A stretch of 32,273 nt of DNA from Acidobacteriota bacterium (GTDB lineage: Bacteria > Acidobacteriota > UBA6911 > RPQK01 > DATIPO01), in assembly GCA_035471785.1 (NCBI GenBank), contig DATIPQ010000020.1, positions 1 to 32,273 on the forward strand, in the 5' to 3' direction. This document shows positions 24,379-32,273 of this stretch, one piece after another. Numbering within the stretch: position 1 is the stretch's first letter; each line of letters opens with the position of its first letter. The translations under genes and the position numbers were made by a program. The notes below the pieces were generated by a model. It was not told the DNA's origin. It searched no databases and saw nothing but the letters and a program-made list of their open reading frames with translations.

Positions 24379-25473
24379 TTGGAGCTATTTCAGGAATTCG
24401 GCGCCCGAGGCCATGAGCAGGTAACGTTCTGTCACAAACCTGAGTTCGGCCTTAAGGCGATTATTGCGATACACGACACTACTCTAGGGCCCGCTCTGGG
24501 CGGGTGCCGCATGTGGCAATACGACTCGGAGCAGGAAGCCATCATTGACGTCCTGCGCCTGTCCCGCGGAATGACCTATAAGGCCGCCGTCACCGGACTC
24601 GAGCTGGGAGGCGGCAAATCGGTCATCATCGGAGATCCCCAGAAGGACAAGAGCAAAGAAATGTGGAGAGCCTTCGGCCGCTTCGTTGAAGGGCTGGGAG
24701 GACGCTATATCACCGCCGAGGACGTAGGAACCAGCGTCCACGACATGGAGATCGTGCGGGCGGAAACCCGCCATGTCACCGGGATATCACGCATGCTGGG
24801 AGGCAGCGGCGACCCCTCGCCCGTCACTGCCCGCGGAGTCTACGTGGGCATCAAGGCGGCGGCCAAGTTCCACCAGGGACGCGAATCGCTGCAGGGCCTC
24901 AAGGTAGCCATCCAGGGACTCGGCCACGTAGGCATGCACCTGGCCGACTTGCTGCACCACGACGGCGCCGAACTGGTGGTCTGCGACATCCACCAGGAGC
25001 ACGTCGAGGAGGCAGTCAGGCGCTTCTCGGCCCGTCCCGTGGGTGTCGACGAAATCTACAGCCAGAACGTTGACGTCTTTTCGCCCTGCGCCTTGGGGGC
25101 GGTGGTCAACGACCAGACCATCGACGTGTTGAAATGCGCGATCGTGGCCGGTGCCGCCAACAATCAGTTGGCCATCGAGAAGGTCCACGGTCCGATGCTG
25201 GCCGAGCGCGGCATTCTCTATGCGCCCGACTACGTCATCAACGCGGGAGGCCTGATCAATGTCTTCCATGAGATGAAGGGCTACGACGAAGAGGCGGCCC
25301 TGGATCAGGCGGACGGCATCTACGACAGCCTTTTGAGCATCTTCCACGTTTCTAAGGAACGCGACATACCGCCTCACGAGGCCTCCAACCACGTGGCCGA
25401 GGAAAGAATGCAGAAAGCCCGCGAGCGCCGCCGCGACCGCCTTCAGAACATCTACCTGCACGGCGCCAACTGA
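24379..25473 (+). CDS. Leucine-type (Glu/Leu/Phe/Val) dehydrogenase
   Basis: A 364-residue NAD-dependent amino-acid dehydrogenase that oxidatively deaminates branched-chain amino acids to 2-oxo acids, releasing ammonia. The N-terminal substrate domain has LKAIIAIHDTTLGPALGGCR, the substrate-binding Lys68 in MTYKAA and the catalytic Lys80 in GGGKSVIIGDP. The NAD domain shows the dinucleotide-binding motif GLGHVGMHLADLL. APDYVINAGGLINV closes the active site. Length and motif spacing agree with leucine dehydrogenase better than with glutamate dehydrogenase; valine or phenylalanine preference cannot be excluded. The start is TTG, supported by GGAGG at 24367. It is convergent with the MFS gene, 24 nt between stops. 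Confidence 0.92.
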   Translation: MELFQEFGARGHEQVTFCHKPEFGLKAIIAIHDTTLGPALGGCRMWQYDSEQEAIIDVLRLSRGMTYKAAVTGLELGGGKSVIIGDPQKDKSKEMWRAFGRFVEGLGGRYITAEDVGTSVHDMEIVRAETRHVTGISRMLGGSGDPSPVTARGVYVGIKAAAKFHQGRESLQGLKVAIQGLGHVGMHLADLLHHDGAELVVCDIHQEHVEEAVRRFSARPVGVDEIYSQNVDVFSPCALGAVVNDQTIDVLKCAIVAGAANNQLAIEKVHGPMLAERGILYAPDYVINAGGLINVFHEMKGYDEEAALDQADGIYDSLLSIFHVSKERDIPPHEASNHVAEERMQKARERRRDRLQNIYLHGAN

Positions 25474-25497
25474 GATCATGGCTCCAATGGGTCGGCC

Positions 25498-26676
25498 TCA
25501 ATCGAGGCGCGAGGGCGAAGGCAGGAGACGGGCGAAGAGCAGGGCGACCAGCAGGGCTCCGGCCCCGGCAACGGCGTAGGTGATGCGGGTGCCGGCGGCT
25601 TCCATGAGGTGTCCGGCCAGGGCGTTGGAGGCAATGGCTCCGGCGCCTGTGCCCGCCATGGCGGCCCAGGCCTGTGAGGTGGAGCGCAAACGCAGGGGGG
25701 CGGCGGCCTCCAGGTAGACCGGGCCTCCCAGCAGCAGCCCTACGACTCCGATGCCGTGCAGGCACTGGACGGCCGCCAGCAGAGCCAGGTTGTCGATCCA
25801 GGCCGAGAGAGTCCAGCGCAAGCCCTCGGTGAGGGCGCCCAGTATGAGCAGCCCGCGCGGCCCCAGCTTTTCCAACAGGTATCCGAAGCGCAGCACCAGC
25901 GGAATCTCAAAGGCCAGCAGAAGGACCCAGATCAGGGAGACCTCGGCCGTGTCGCCGCCCCTCGACCTGATGAGTAGGGGCATAAGGTAGACGGGGCCCT
26001 GAACGAAGAGGTGGACGGCGAAGAGCAGCAGCAAGGCCCGGACCACCGGGGCATGACGGGCCAGGCGGCGAAGGTCCCCCGGCAGCGAACGCAGCGTCAG
26101 GGTTCCCCGCGAGGGGAGCAGGAGGGCCAAGGCTGCGGCGCCGGCGAAGAGCACGGCAGCCCAGGGAAACATGGCGGCCAAGTCGGGAGAACCAGGGGCC
26201 GTCCACCAGGCGGCCAGGTAAGGCTCGATCCAAGGAAAGCTTCCCGCAACGCAGAGGACCCCCACCGTCCCCCAGACCCTGACATTGCCGAAGCTGTCGC
26301 GTCCGCTGCCGGAGAGGGCTCCCAGGCTGACGGCGAAGCTCATGGGCACCAACTGGCGCTCGAAAAAGGAAAGCGCCACGGTGGCCGCCAGCAGGGCCGC
26401 GAAACCCTCCACCCAGCCCACCAGCAGGCTGCAGGCCGCGGCTCCCAGGCAGCAGAGCGAGAGCAAGGTGCGGCGCAGTCCGGTGCGGTCGGCCAAGGCG
26501 CCCCAGAGAGGCTGCGACAGCAATCCCGTCAGGGGAAGCATGGCCAGGATCCAGCCCACCTGGCTGGCCCTCATTCCGATCTCGTCCAGGTAGAGGCTGA
26601 AGAAAGGAAGAAAAAGACCCTTGGTGCCCAGTTGCAGAAACCAGAAGGCACTCAAGAGCAGCATGAGGCGCCGCAT
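25498..26676 (-). CDS. MFS transporter (MFS_1-like/LacY-type)
   Basis: A 392-residue integral membrane protein with about twelve hydrophobic segments, starting MRRLMLLLSAFWFLQLGTKG. The loop motif LWGALADRTGLRRTLLSL after helix 2 is the MFS signature (G-x-x-x-D-R-x-G-R-R class). Family resemblance is to the nucleoside/oligosaccharide:H+ symporter group (PF12832-like), but the substrate cannot be told. The open frame extends upstream to 26769; those 31 codons lie partly in repeat copy D and read MGGASLRRSPPES..., so ATG 26676 is taken as the start. No strong ribosome-binding site is visible. Confidence 0.85.
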   Translation of the reverse strand: MRRLMLLLSAFWFLQLGTKGLFLPFFSLYLDEIGMRASQVGWILAMLPLTGLLSQPLWGALADRTGLRRTLLSLCCLGAAACSLLVGWVEGFAALLAATVALSFFERQLVPMSFAVSLGALSGSGRDSFGNVRVWGTVGVLCVAGSFPWIEPYLAAWWTAPGSPDLAAMFPWAAVLFAGAAALALLLPSRGTLTLRSLPGDLRRLARHAPVVRALLLLFAVHLFVQGPVYLMPLLIRSRGGDTAEVSLIWVLLLAFEIPLVLRFGYLLEKLGPRGLLILGALTEGLRWTLSAWIDNLALLAAVQCLHGIGVVGLLLGGPVYLEAAAPLRLRSTSQAWAAMAGTGAGAIASNALAGHLMEAAGTRITYAVAGAGALLVALLFARLLPSPSRLD

Positions 26677-26737
26677 CGGCAAAGCATACCCAAGACCGAT
26701 CTCAAGTGCGACCGGCGAGGCGGCTGCCTGAGACTCC

Positions 26738-27200
26738 GGCGGGGATCGCCGCAGGGATGCGCCTCCCACCAGGCGTGTCTCCCATCGGTCCCTTGAGGCC
26801 GGTAGCTCTCTGGACGGCGGGCGGCCCCCCCTCCAGACTCCTCCTACCGGGCGTGTCCTCCCTGGTCCCTCGAGGCAGGTGGCTCTCTGGACGGCGGGCG
26901 GCCCTCCTCCAGACTCCTCCTACCGGGCGTGTCTTCCTTGGTCCCTCGAGGCAGGTGGCTCTCTGGACGGCGGGCGGCCCTCCTCCCCAGACTCCTCCTA
27001 CTTTCCAGGAACCGACCAGCTCCTAAAGACTGAGTGGGTGGAGTCTGGTGGGAGGCGCATCCTTGCGGCGATCCCCACCGGAGGTCCAAGCGACCGCTGT
27101 GCTGACTCTTGTATGAGGCGTCCAGGCAAAGACAAAAAGGCGAGCCGTCCCGCATCCTCCTGCCCTTCGCCAAGGCTATGGAGGGCTTCGCTGTACGCAC
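26738..27200. repeat. Dispersed TIR repeat, copy D (most complete)
   Basis: The most complete copy in the window. The left terminal repeat 26738-26770 and the right terminal repeat 27047-27079 are 33 nt each and inverted with only 2 mismatches. Inside are three full modules starting at 26763, 26841 and 26917, and a partial one at 26995 (periods 78, 76, 78). CCAGGAACCGACCAGCT (shared with copy C) precedes the right end. The tail (about 27080-27200) matches that of copy A: CAAGCGACCGCTGTGCTGAC, then CTATGGAGGGCTTCGC. The whole sits in the 630-bp divergent gap between the MFS gene and the large signalling gene, immediately before the promoter-like 27270-27297. Confidence 0.88.
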
Positions 27201-27269
27201 ATGAGGTACTGGCGGCATTCAAACCGCAGCCCACGGTTGGGAAAGTTAAGTGAAAGTGAATCTCTTGGC

Positions 27270-27297
27270 TTGACTTCTGAATTTCCAATGAAATAAT
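27270..27297 (+). promoter_or_regulatory. Sigma-70-like promoter of the large signalling gene
   Basis: TTGACT (27270-27275) and AATAAT (27292-27297) are separated by 16 nt, both one mismatch from consensus. Transcription would start near 27304, only a few nt before the TTG at 27307, so the message may be leaderless. No ribosome-binding site is present there. Confidence 0.45.
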
Positions 27298-27306
27298 TGC
27301 AGCGTT

Positions 27307-30300
27307 TTGCAAATAGCAGAGTTAAGCCGTTACCAGATCGGACATCCGCTTGAAGATGGACCCGACCTGCGCCTCTTTTCGCTCTCCGGCAAAGAGCCTG
27401 GAGCGGCACTGGCCCTGCGCCTGCTCGACCACGACCTGACGCATCCCCAGGACCGCCGGCGCGTGGAGGAGCTTTGGGAGACACGTCGGCGGCTCATGCA
27501 TCCCGCCCTGATTGCCGTGCTCGATCTCTACTGGCGAGGGCGCAAGGCCGGGTTGGTGGTCCCCGACCTGGGTCAGGAGGGCGGGTGGCAGCCCTACCCT
27601 TTCGACAGTCCCCTCGAGCAGCGCCTGCTGGACGCGCTCGTAATCAGCGAATTGCTGGTCTATCTGCACCGCCGCGGTTTTTGCTGCGGACTGCTGTCCC
27701 CCGTCAAGCTCTGGCGCGGACCTCAGGGAGTGCTGCTCAACGTTGTCGAAGGAGCCCGTCCCGAGTCCGGGCGGGACCTGTCGCCCGACCGGGTCCGCTA
27801 TGCCTCTCCCGAGTTCCTGCAGGGGCGTCCGCCCGACGCTCTCTCCGACCTCTATTCGCTGGGCATGCTGCTTTACCGGCTGCTCACTGGTTCGCCGCCT
27901 CTTCAGGAAGATGATCCGGCGGCCCTGCGCCAGAAGCAGATGCTGGCCTCTCCCGCCGACCCGCGCCGCCTGCAGCCGACGCTTCCCGAAGAAGCCGTTC
28001 AGATTGTCTCATCCCTGACCCACAAGGAGCGCCCTCTGCGGCCGTCCAGCGCTGACTCGGTGGTGACGGCTCTGCGTTCGGCTTGCGCTTCCATGGGCTT
28101 GACTCCGCGTCCTTCCCCGGCGCCTCCGCTGAGGGCCGGACTGACAGGACGCGAGCCCGAGGTGGATCGGCTGCGGCGGCTGCTGGACGAGTATCAAGAG
28201 GACGGGCTGTCCCGCCTGCTGGTGGTGCGGGGCGCGGCCGGAGCAGGGAAGTCCCGGCTGCTCGAGCGCCTGGCCAAGCTGGCCGCCTCGCGGCGCATCG
28301 AGCAACTCGACGGAGAGGAGCCGTGGAGCGGCTCAGGGCGCGTCCTCTTGTTGGGAGGCAGGGGCCCGGCCGCGCAAGCCCTGGCCGATCTCCACGACGA
28401 CCCTCAAGCTGGCAAGCCTGGTCCTCTCATGGCGCTGGAGGAATGCGTAGGCGAGTCCCGCGCCTTGCCTGAGCAACACCCGTGGCTTTGCGTCATCGAT
28501 TTGGCTCCGCTGACCAGCGAGGAGTCGCGCCACCTTGTCGAGGATGCGCTGGCCGAATCGCTGCCGCCTGAGCGCTTGCAGCGGCTCCTTGCCCAGGGCT
28601 GCGGCAATCCCTTCTTCCTCATGGAATGCCTGCAGCAGATGGTCCGCAGCGGAGAACTGCGCTTCCGCCGCGGACGCTGGCGCCGCGACCCCCTGGCTTT
28701 CCGCTCTGGAGCGCCGCCGGCCAGCCTGGTGGAAAGCCTGCGCCGCCAGGTCGAGAAACTGCCGCCGCCACTGGCCCGGATCATGCGCGTCCTGGCCTTG
28801 GCTGGCGACCCTCTTCGCTTGTCCATGCTGGCGGAGGCGCTGGACGACTCGCTCTCGTCCACCGAGGAGCGGCTGGGCCGCTTGCAGGAGCTGCGCCTGG
28901 CCCGCCTCACCGGCACCCTCTCCAACGCCTGGGCCTCGCTTCACCACTCCTGGGCCGCGGCCGCGCTGGCTCCCACCCTGGACGCGCGGGAAGGCCGCCG
29001 CATCCATCTGGCCGTGGCTGCCGGATACCGCAAGCGTCTCTGCCCCCATTCCTCCTCGGCTGAACTGGCCTCAGCCTTCAAGCACAGCCTGCGGGGAGGC
29101 GACGCTGAGCAGGTCAACCTGCTGGCGCGTCCCGCCATCGAAGGACTGGAAGCCGAGGCCCAGTTCGCCCCCGCTGCCCGTTTGCTGGAAGAGGCGTCCG
29201 CCAGCGGGCTGCTGGAGGAAGCTGCCTGGAGAGTACAACTGCGTCTCCTGCGCCTGCTCTTCCGCTGCGGCGAACTGGAGCGCTGCCAGCGATTGGGAAG
29301 CGAGTTGCTCGACCATCCCCAATTGCAGGAGTCCACCCGGCGGGCCCGCCTGCTGGCCTTGCTGGCGCGGGCCGACCTGCTGCGGGGAGAAGGGTCGAAA
29401 GCCATCGACGGACTGGAACGCGCTCTTCGTCATCTGCAGGGCCAGGCGCCGCTGGAACTCGATAACCAGGTGCGGGGCGAATTGTTGGCCGCCCTGGCCT
29501 ATAGGGGACGCCGCCAGGAGGCGCGTCCGCTGGCCCGCCACCTGCTGAGGGAGATCGAAGAGCGCTCCCGCCATCGATCCTTCGACAAGGTCTGTCACGC
29601 CCTCTTTCTCTACTTTTACCTCCTGCGCGGAGACAGCCGCCGCGCCATCGCCTGGGAAGTGAAGGCCATCGACCTGGCTTTTCAAGCGGGACGACAGGAA
29701 AGAGCCTTGGGCCGTCTGCTCAGCCTGGTGCTGATGCGGGCCGAACAGGGACGGCTCAGTCAGGCCGCTTCCATCCTCAATTATGTGCGCCGTGTTCCGG
29801 CCCTCAGCCGCCACGCCGAAGCCGGGCTTTTCGCCCGTCTGGCCGAATGCCTGCTGCTGCGGCGACGGGGACGGCACAGCCAGGCTCTGCAGCGCCTGCA
29901 CGAGCTGCAGGCCGCCAACCGCAGCGCCAACCGCAGCCGCAACCTGGGGTCCGCCCTGCACATCGAGCAGGCCCGCAACTACAATCACCTGCTGCAGCCC
30001 CAAAGAGCGCTGGAGAGCCTGCAACGCAGCCGCCGCCTGCTGGAAGAAGAAGAAAAGTTCGAGGACGCTCTCGATATCCTGCTGGAAGAAGTCCGCGCCT
30101 GGCTCCTGTTGGGACGCAGCGGGCGCGCTCGCCGCCTGCTGTCGCGGCCAGAGTGCTCGCTGCCCTCTCCGCGGCGTCTCGACTTCGCTCTGCTGGCGGC
30201 CCGCCTGCATTTACAGGAGGGCGACTCCGCCCAGGCGATCAAGCTGGCGGCGCCTCTGAAGCATCATGACGAGCGCGGACTCGAGGCACTGTTGACCACG

Positions 30301-32259
30301 GCCCAGGCTCACCTGGCGGGCGGCGAAGGGGAAGAGGCCCGGCGGCTGGGAGAGCAGGCCTGGCAAGCCTCCCGTGCCGCGGACGACGACCACCTTCAGA
30401 TTCAAGCCTTGACGTTGCTCTCGGAGTGCGATCTGGAGCGGGACGAACCGAGCCGGGCCGCTCTGCTGGCCCGCCGCGGACTGCAGATATGCGTGCGCCT
30501 GCAAGCTCCTCCGCTGCGGGCCGGATTGCTGGGGCTGCTGGGCCGCGCCTTGGCCCGCCAGGAGCAGGCCGAAGCGGCCCTGCGCTGCTTTTCCCAGGCC
30601 CTGCTCATTCTCAAAGAGGCGCTTTTTCACCTCTCGGCGGGCCGGCGCAGGTCCTTCGCGCGCCTCCACATTGAGCCGCTGGAGAGGCGGCGCGCCCGAT
30701 TGCTGCGGCGTCATCAGCGTGCCGACAGGGGAAGCCATCTGGTGCACCTGCGCCGTTGGATGTCGGCCCTCGACAAGGCCTCGCAGCCCAGGCAATGGGC
30801 CCCCTTGCTGCTGGAAGCGGTAACCGCCTGCCTGCCCGCCGCGGGACGCGTCTACCTGGCTGAGGAGCAGCGGCAGGAACCCTTTCAGATCGCCTCGCGA
30901 GGAGACTGCCGCCACGACGGACGAGCCCTCTTTCACCAACCCGGTTCGCAGGCCTTCGACACACTGCGCTGGCAAGAGGAGGGGGCCCTCAGCCGTTTGG
31001 GAATCCCGCTTATCCATCCCTCGGGAAGGCAGGGACTCCTCTACCTGGAATGTCCGCGCCAGGCCGTGTCGGAAACCGAGATCGACTACCTGCTTTGCCT
31101 GACTGCCTGCCTTGAAATGCGCTGGGAGCGCCATCTCGGATCCGACGCCGCCGCAAGCGGCCGGGGAGAGGAGAATCAAGCGCAAGTGCCTGTCACTTCC
31201 CAGAAGGATGACTCCGCCATCATCGGCCGCGACCCCGCCATGTTGGAACTGATGGAACAGGTACGCCGCATCGCGCCCGCTTCGGCCACCGTGCTCATCT
31301 CAGGCGAAAGCGGCACCGGAAAGGAACTGGTGGCTCGGGCCCTGCATCGCTTCAGCCGCCGTCCCGGACCCTTCGTGGCCGTCAACTGCTCGGGAATGCC
31401 CCGCGATCTGATCGAAAGCGAGCTTTTCGGGCACGCCAAGGGCGCCTTTACCGGGGCTGCTCAAGACAAGCGCGGACTCTTCGAGGCCGCCTCGGGAGGC
31501 ACGCTCTTCCTCGACGAAATCGCCTCCATGCCGGCCGGACTGCAGCAGTCATTGCTGCGGGCTCTGCAAGAAGGGCGCATCCGCCGGGTGGGGGAGACGC
31601 GCGAAAGGGGAGTGAATGTGAGGGTGGTTTCCGCCTCCAACCAGCCGCTGCCTGAACTGGTGTCGCAGGGAGACTTCCGCGCTGACCTCTACCACCGGCT
31701 CAACGTCTGCCACTTGCAGATACCGCCCCTGCGCCGCCGCTCGGGGGACGTGCCGCTGCTGGCCAGCCACTTCCTGGGCCGCCTCTGCCGCGATCAGGGT
31801 CGCAAGGTTCGTCTCTCCTCACAGGCCATGCAGACGTTGGCTTCCTATCACTTTCCCGGCAACGTGCGGGAACTGCACAACCTTATCGAGAGCGCCTTCT
31901 ATCTGGCGGAAAAGAGGACCATCTCAGCCGACGACCTGCGTCCGCGGCTTCAGCAGCAGGATGCAGGCGGATCATCCTTCGGGCGGCATCGTCAGGCCTT
32001 CCAACAGATGATTTCCGGCGGAACGGATTTTTGGCGGGCCGTCCGCGACCCTTTCCTTGAGCGCGACCTTTCCCGTTCCGACGTCCGCCGGCTGATTACC
32101 CTGGGTTTGACCGAAAGCGCCGGCTCCTACCGCAAGCTCACCGCCCTTTTCAACCTCCCCGACAAGGACTACAAGCGCTTCATGAGCTTCCTGGCCCACC
32201 ACGACTGCAAAGTCGACTTCCGCCCCTTCCGCAGCGCCGCCCGCGAATCAGCCGACTGA
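27307..32259 (+). CDS. Pseudokinase-ATPase-TPR-GAF-sigma54 activator fusion
   Basis: A 1650-residue cytoplasmic signalling protein. Residues 7-260 have a Ser/Thr kinase fold, but HRD is replaced by CGL (127-129), the DFG motif is absent, the ATP Lys is not evident and only ASPE (166-169) is kept, so it is probably a pseudokinase. A STAND-like ATPase follows with Walker A GAAGAGKS (309-316), but a short insert and no clear Walker B. Helical TPR-like repeats fill about 480-1130 and a GAF-like domain about 1150-1280. A sigma-54 activator AAA+ domain has GESGTGKE (1333-1340), GAFTGA (1379-1384), LFLDE (1400-1404) and FRADLYHR. No clear Fis-type helix-turn-helix is seen; the C-terminus carries [19 protein letters not shown] and ends near KVDFRPFR. 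It should drive RpoN-dependent transcription. The start TTG 27307 is uncertain, with no ribosome-binding site. Confidence 0.88.
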   Translation: MQIAELSRYQIGHPLEDGPDLRLFSLSGKEPGAALALRLLDHDLTHPQDRRRVEELWETRRRLMHPALIAVLDLYWRGRKAGLVVPDLGQEGGWQPYPFDSPLEQRLLDALVISELLVYLHRRGFCCGLLSPVKLWRGPQGVLLNVVEGARPESGRDLSPDRVRYASPEFLQGRPPDALSDLYSLGMLLYRLLTGSPPLQEDDPAALRQKQMLASPADPRRLQPTLPEEAVQIVSSLTHKERPLRPSSADSVVTALRSACASMGLTPRPSPAPPLRAGLTGREPEVDRLRRLLDEYQEDGLSRLLVVRGAAGAGKSRLLERLAKLAASRRIEQLDGEEPWSGSGRVLLLGGRGPAAQALADLHDDPQAGKPGPLMALEECVGESRALPEQHPWLCVIDLAPLTSEESRHLVEDALAESLPPERLQRLLAQGCGNPFFLMECLQQMVRSGELRFRRGRWRRDPLAFRSGAPPASLVESLRRQVEKLPPPLARIMRVLALAGDPLRLSMLAEALDDSLSSTEERLGRLQELRLARLTGTLSNAWASLHHSWAAAALAPTLDAREGRRIHLAVAAGYRKRLCPHSSSAELASAFKHSLRGGDAEQVNLLARPAIEGLEAEAQFAPAARLLEEASASGLLEEAAWRVQLRLLRLLFRCGELERCQRLGSELLDHPQLQESTRRARLLALLARADLLRGEGSKAIDGLERALRHLQGQAPLELDNQVRGELLAALAYRGRRQEARPLARHLLREIEERSRHRSFDKVCHALFLYFYLLRGDSRRAIAWEVKAIDLAFQAGRQERALGRLLSLVLMRAEQGRLSQAASILNYVRRVPALSRHAEAGLFARLAECLLLRRRGRHSQALQRLHELQAANRSANRSRNLGSALHIEQARNYNHLLQPQRALESLQRSRRLLEEEEKFEDALDILLEEVRAWLLLGRSGRARRLLSRPECSLPSPRRLDFALLAARLHLQEGDSAQAIKLAAPLKHHDERGLEALLTTAQAHLAGGEGEEARRLGEQAWQASRAADDDHLQIQALTLLSECDLERDEPSRAALLARRGLQICVRLQAPPLRAGLLGLLGRALARQEQAEAALRCFSQALLILKEALFHLSAGRRRSFARLHIEPLERRRARLLRRHQRADRGSHLVHLRRWMSALDKASQPRQWAPLLLEAVTACLPAAGRVYLAEEQRQEPFQIASRGDCRHDGRALFHQPGSQAFDTLRWQEEGALSRLGIPLIHPSGRQGLLYLECPRQAVSETEIDYLLCLTACLEMRWERHLGSDAAASGRGEENQAQVPVTSQKDDSAIIGRDPAMLELMEQVRRIAPASATVLISGESGTGKELVARALHRFSRRPGPFVAVNCSGMPRDLIESELFGHAKGAFTGAAQDKRGLFEAASGGTLFLDEIASMPAGLQQSLLRALQEGRIRRVGETRERGVNVRVVSASNQPLPELVSQGDFRADLYHRLNVCHLQIPPLRRRSGDVPLLASHFLGRLCRDQGRKVRLSSQAMQTLASYHFPGNVRELHNLIESAFYLAEKRTISADDLRPRLQQQDAGGSSFGRHRQAFQQMISGGTDFWRAVRDPFLERDLSRSDVRRLITLGLTESAGSYRKLTALFNLPDKDYKRFMSFLAHHDCKVDFRPFRSAARESAD

Positions 32260-32273
32260 ACGGTGTTCGCAAG

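Noticed and set aside
26677-26769. N-terminal 31-codon extension of the MFS gene
   Set aside because: Partly repeat-derived, and it would place a hydrophilic tail before the normal first helix.
26763-27001. CRISPR array from regularly spaced repeats
   Set aside because: The about 76-bp modules are adjacent without unique spacers, and no cas genes are present.
27242-27310. Sigma-54 (-24/-12) promoter before the large activator gene
   Set aside because: No GG-N10-GC spacing with the TGGC/TTGC context was found; a sigma-70-like promoter fits better.

Overview
The window looks like a chromosomal segment of a high-GC member of the Acidobacteriota. The call rests on family content, not on a marker gene. 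It has an orphan two-module MacB/FtsX permease of the ADOP type, a GWxTD-domain secreted protein, a Ser/Thr kinase with a WD40-like C-terminus that overlaps a TIGR02999-type ECF sigma factor, and a very large kinase-like/ATPase/TPR/GAF/sigma-54 activator fusion. Many gene products start with signal peptides.

Layout. 1-402: hairpin-forming CCCAGGG/CCCTGGG repeats. 403-12538: housekeeping or envelope genes on both strands: FG-GAP/VCBS protein, TPR protein, SLC12-type cation-chloride transporter, PD40 plus CehA/McbA-like hydrolase, EreA/ChaN-like secreted protein, ADOP permease and GWxTD protein. 13082-16953: membrane Ser/Thr kinase and ECF sigma factor, overlapping by 4 nt. 17062-22618: an accessory island of small hypothetical genes, a patatin-like phospholipase, broken genes and two toxin-antitoxin loci. 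23015-23180: tRNA-Arg(TCG) and tRNA-His(GTG). 23285-26676: SYLF lipid-binding protein, leucine-type dehydrogenase with a TTG start, and an MFS transporter. 27307-32259: the 1650-aa signalling fusion.

Two structures stand out. (1) The accessory island carries two about 90-bp sites, 20079-20170 and 21579-21668. Both have the architecture of integron attC sites: AAC/GTT ends, imperfect long inverted arms of different sequence but identical geometry, and an unpaired base in the left arm at the same distance from the AAC. Each site lies directly after a stop codon of a toxin-antitoxin gene. No integrase is visible, so this would be a cassette cluster without integrase in this window. (2) Four copies of a dispersed repeat (about 7524, 12747, 24091 and 26738) have a 33-bp terminal inverted repeat, internal modules of about 75-78 bp and a conserved tail. 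All four lie in 5' intergenic regions, three of them between divergent genes. They create false N-terminal extensions of neighbouring ORFs, and one appears to cut off a secreted-protein gene just after its signal peptide.

All calls come from reading the sequence and its translations. No database search or folding program was run.
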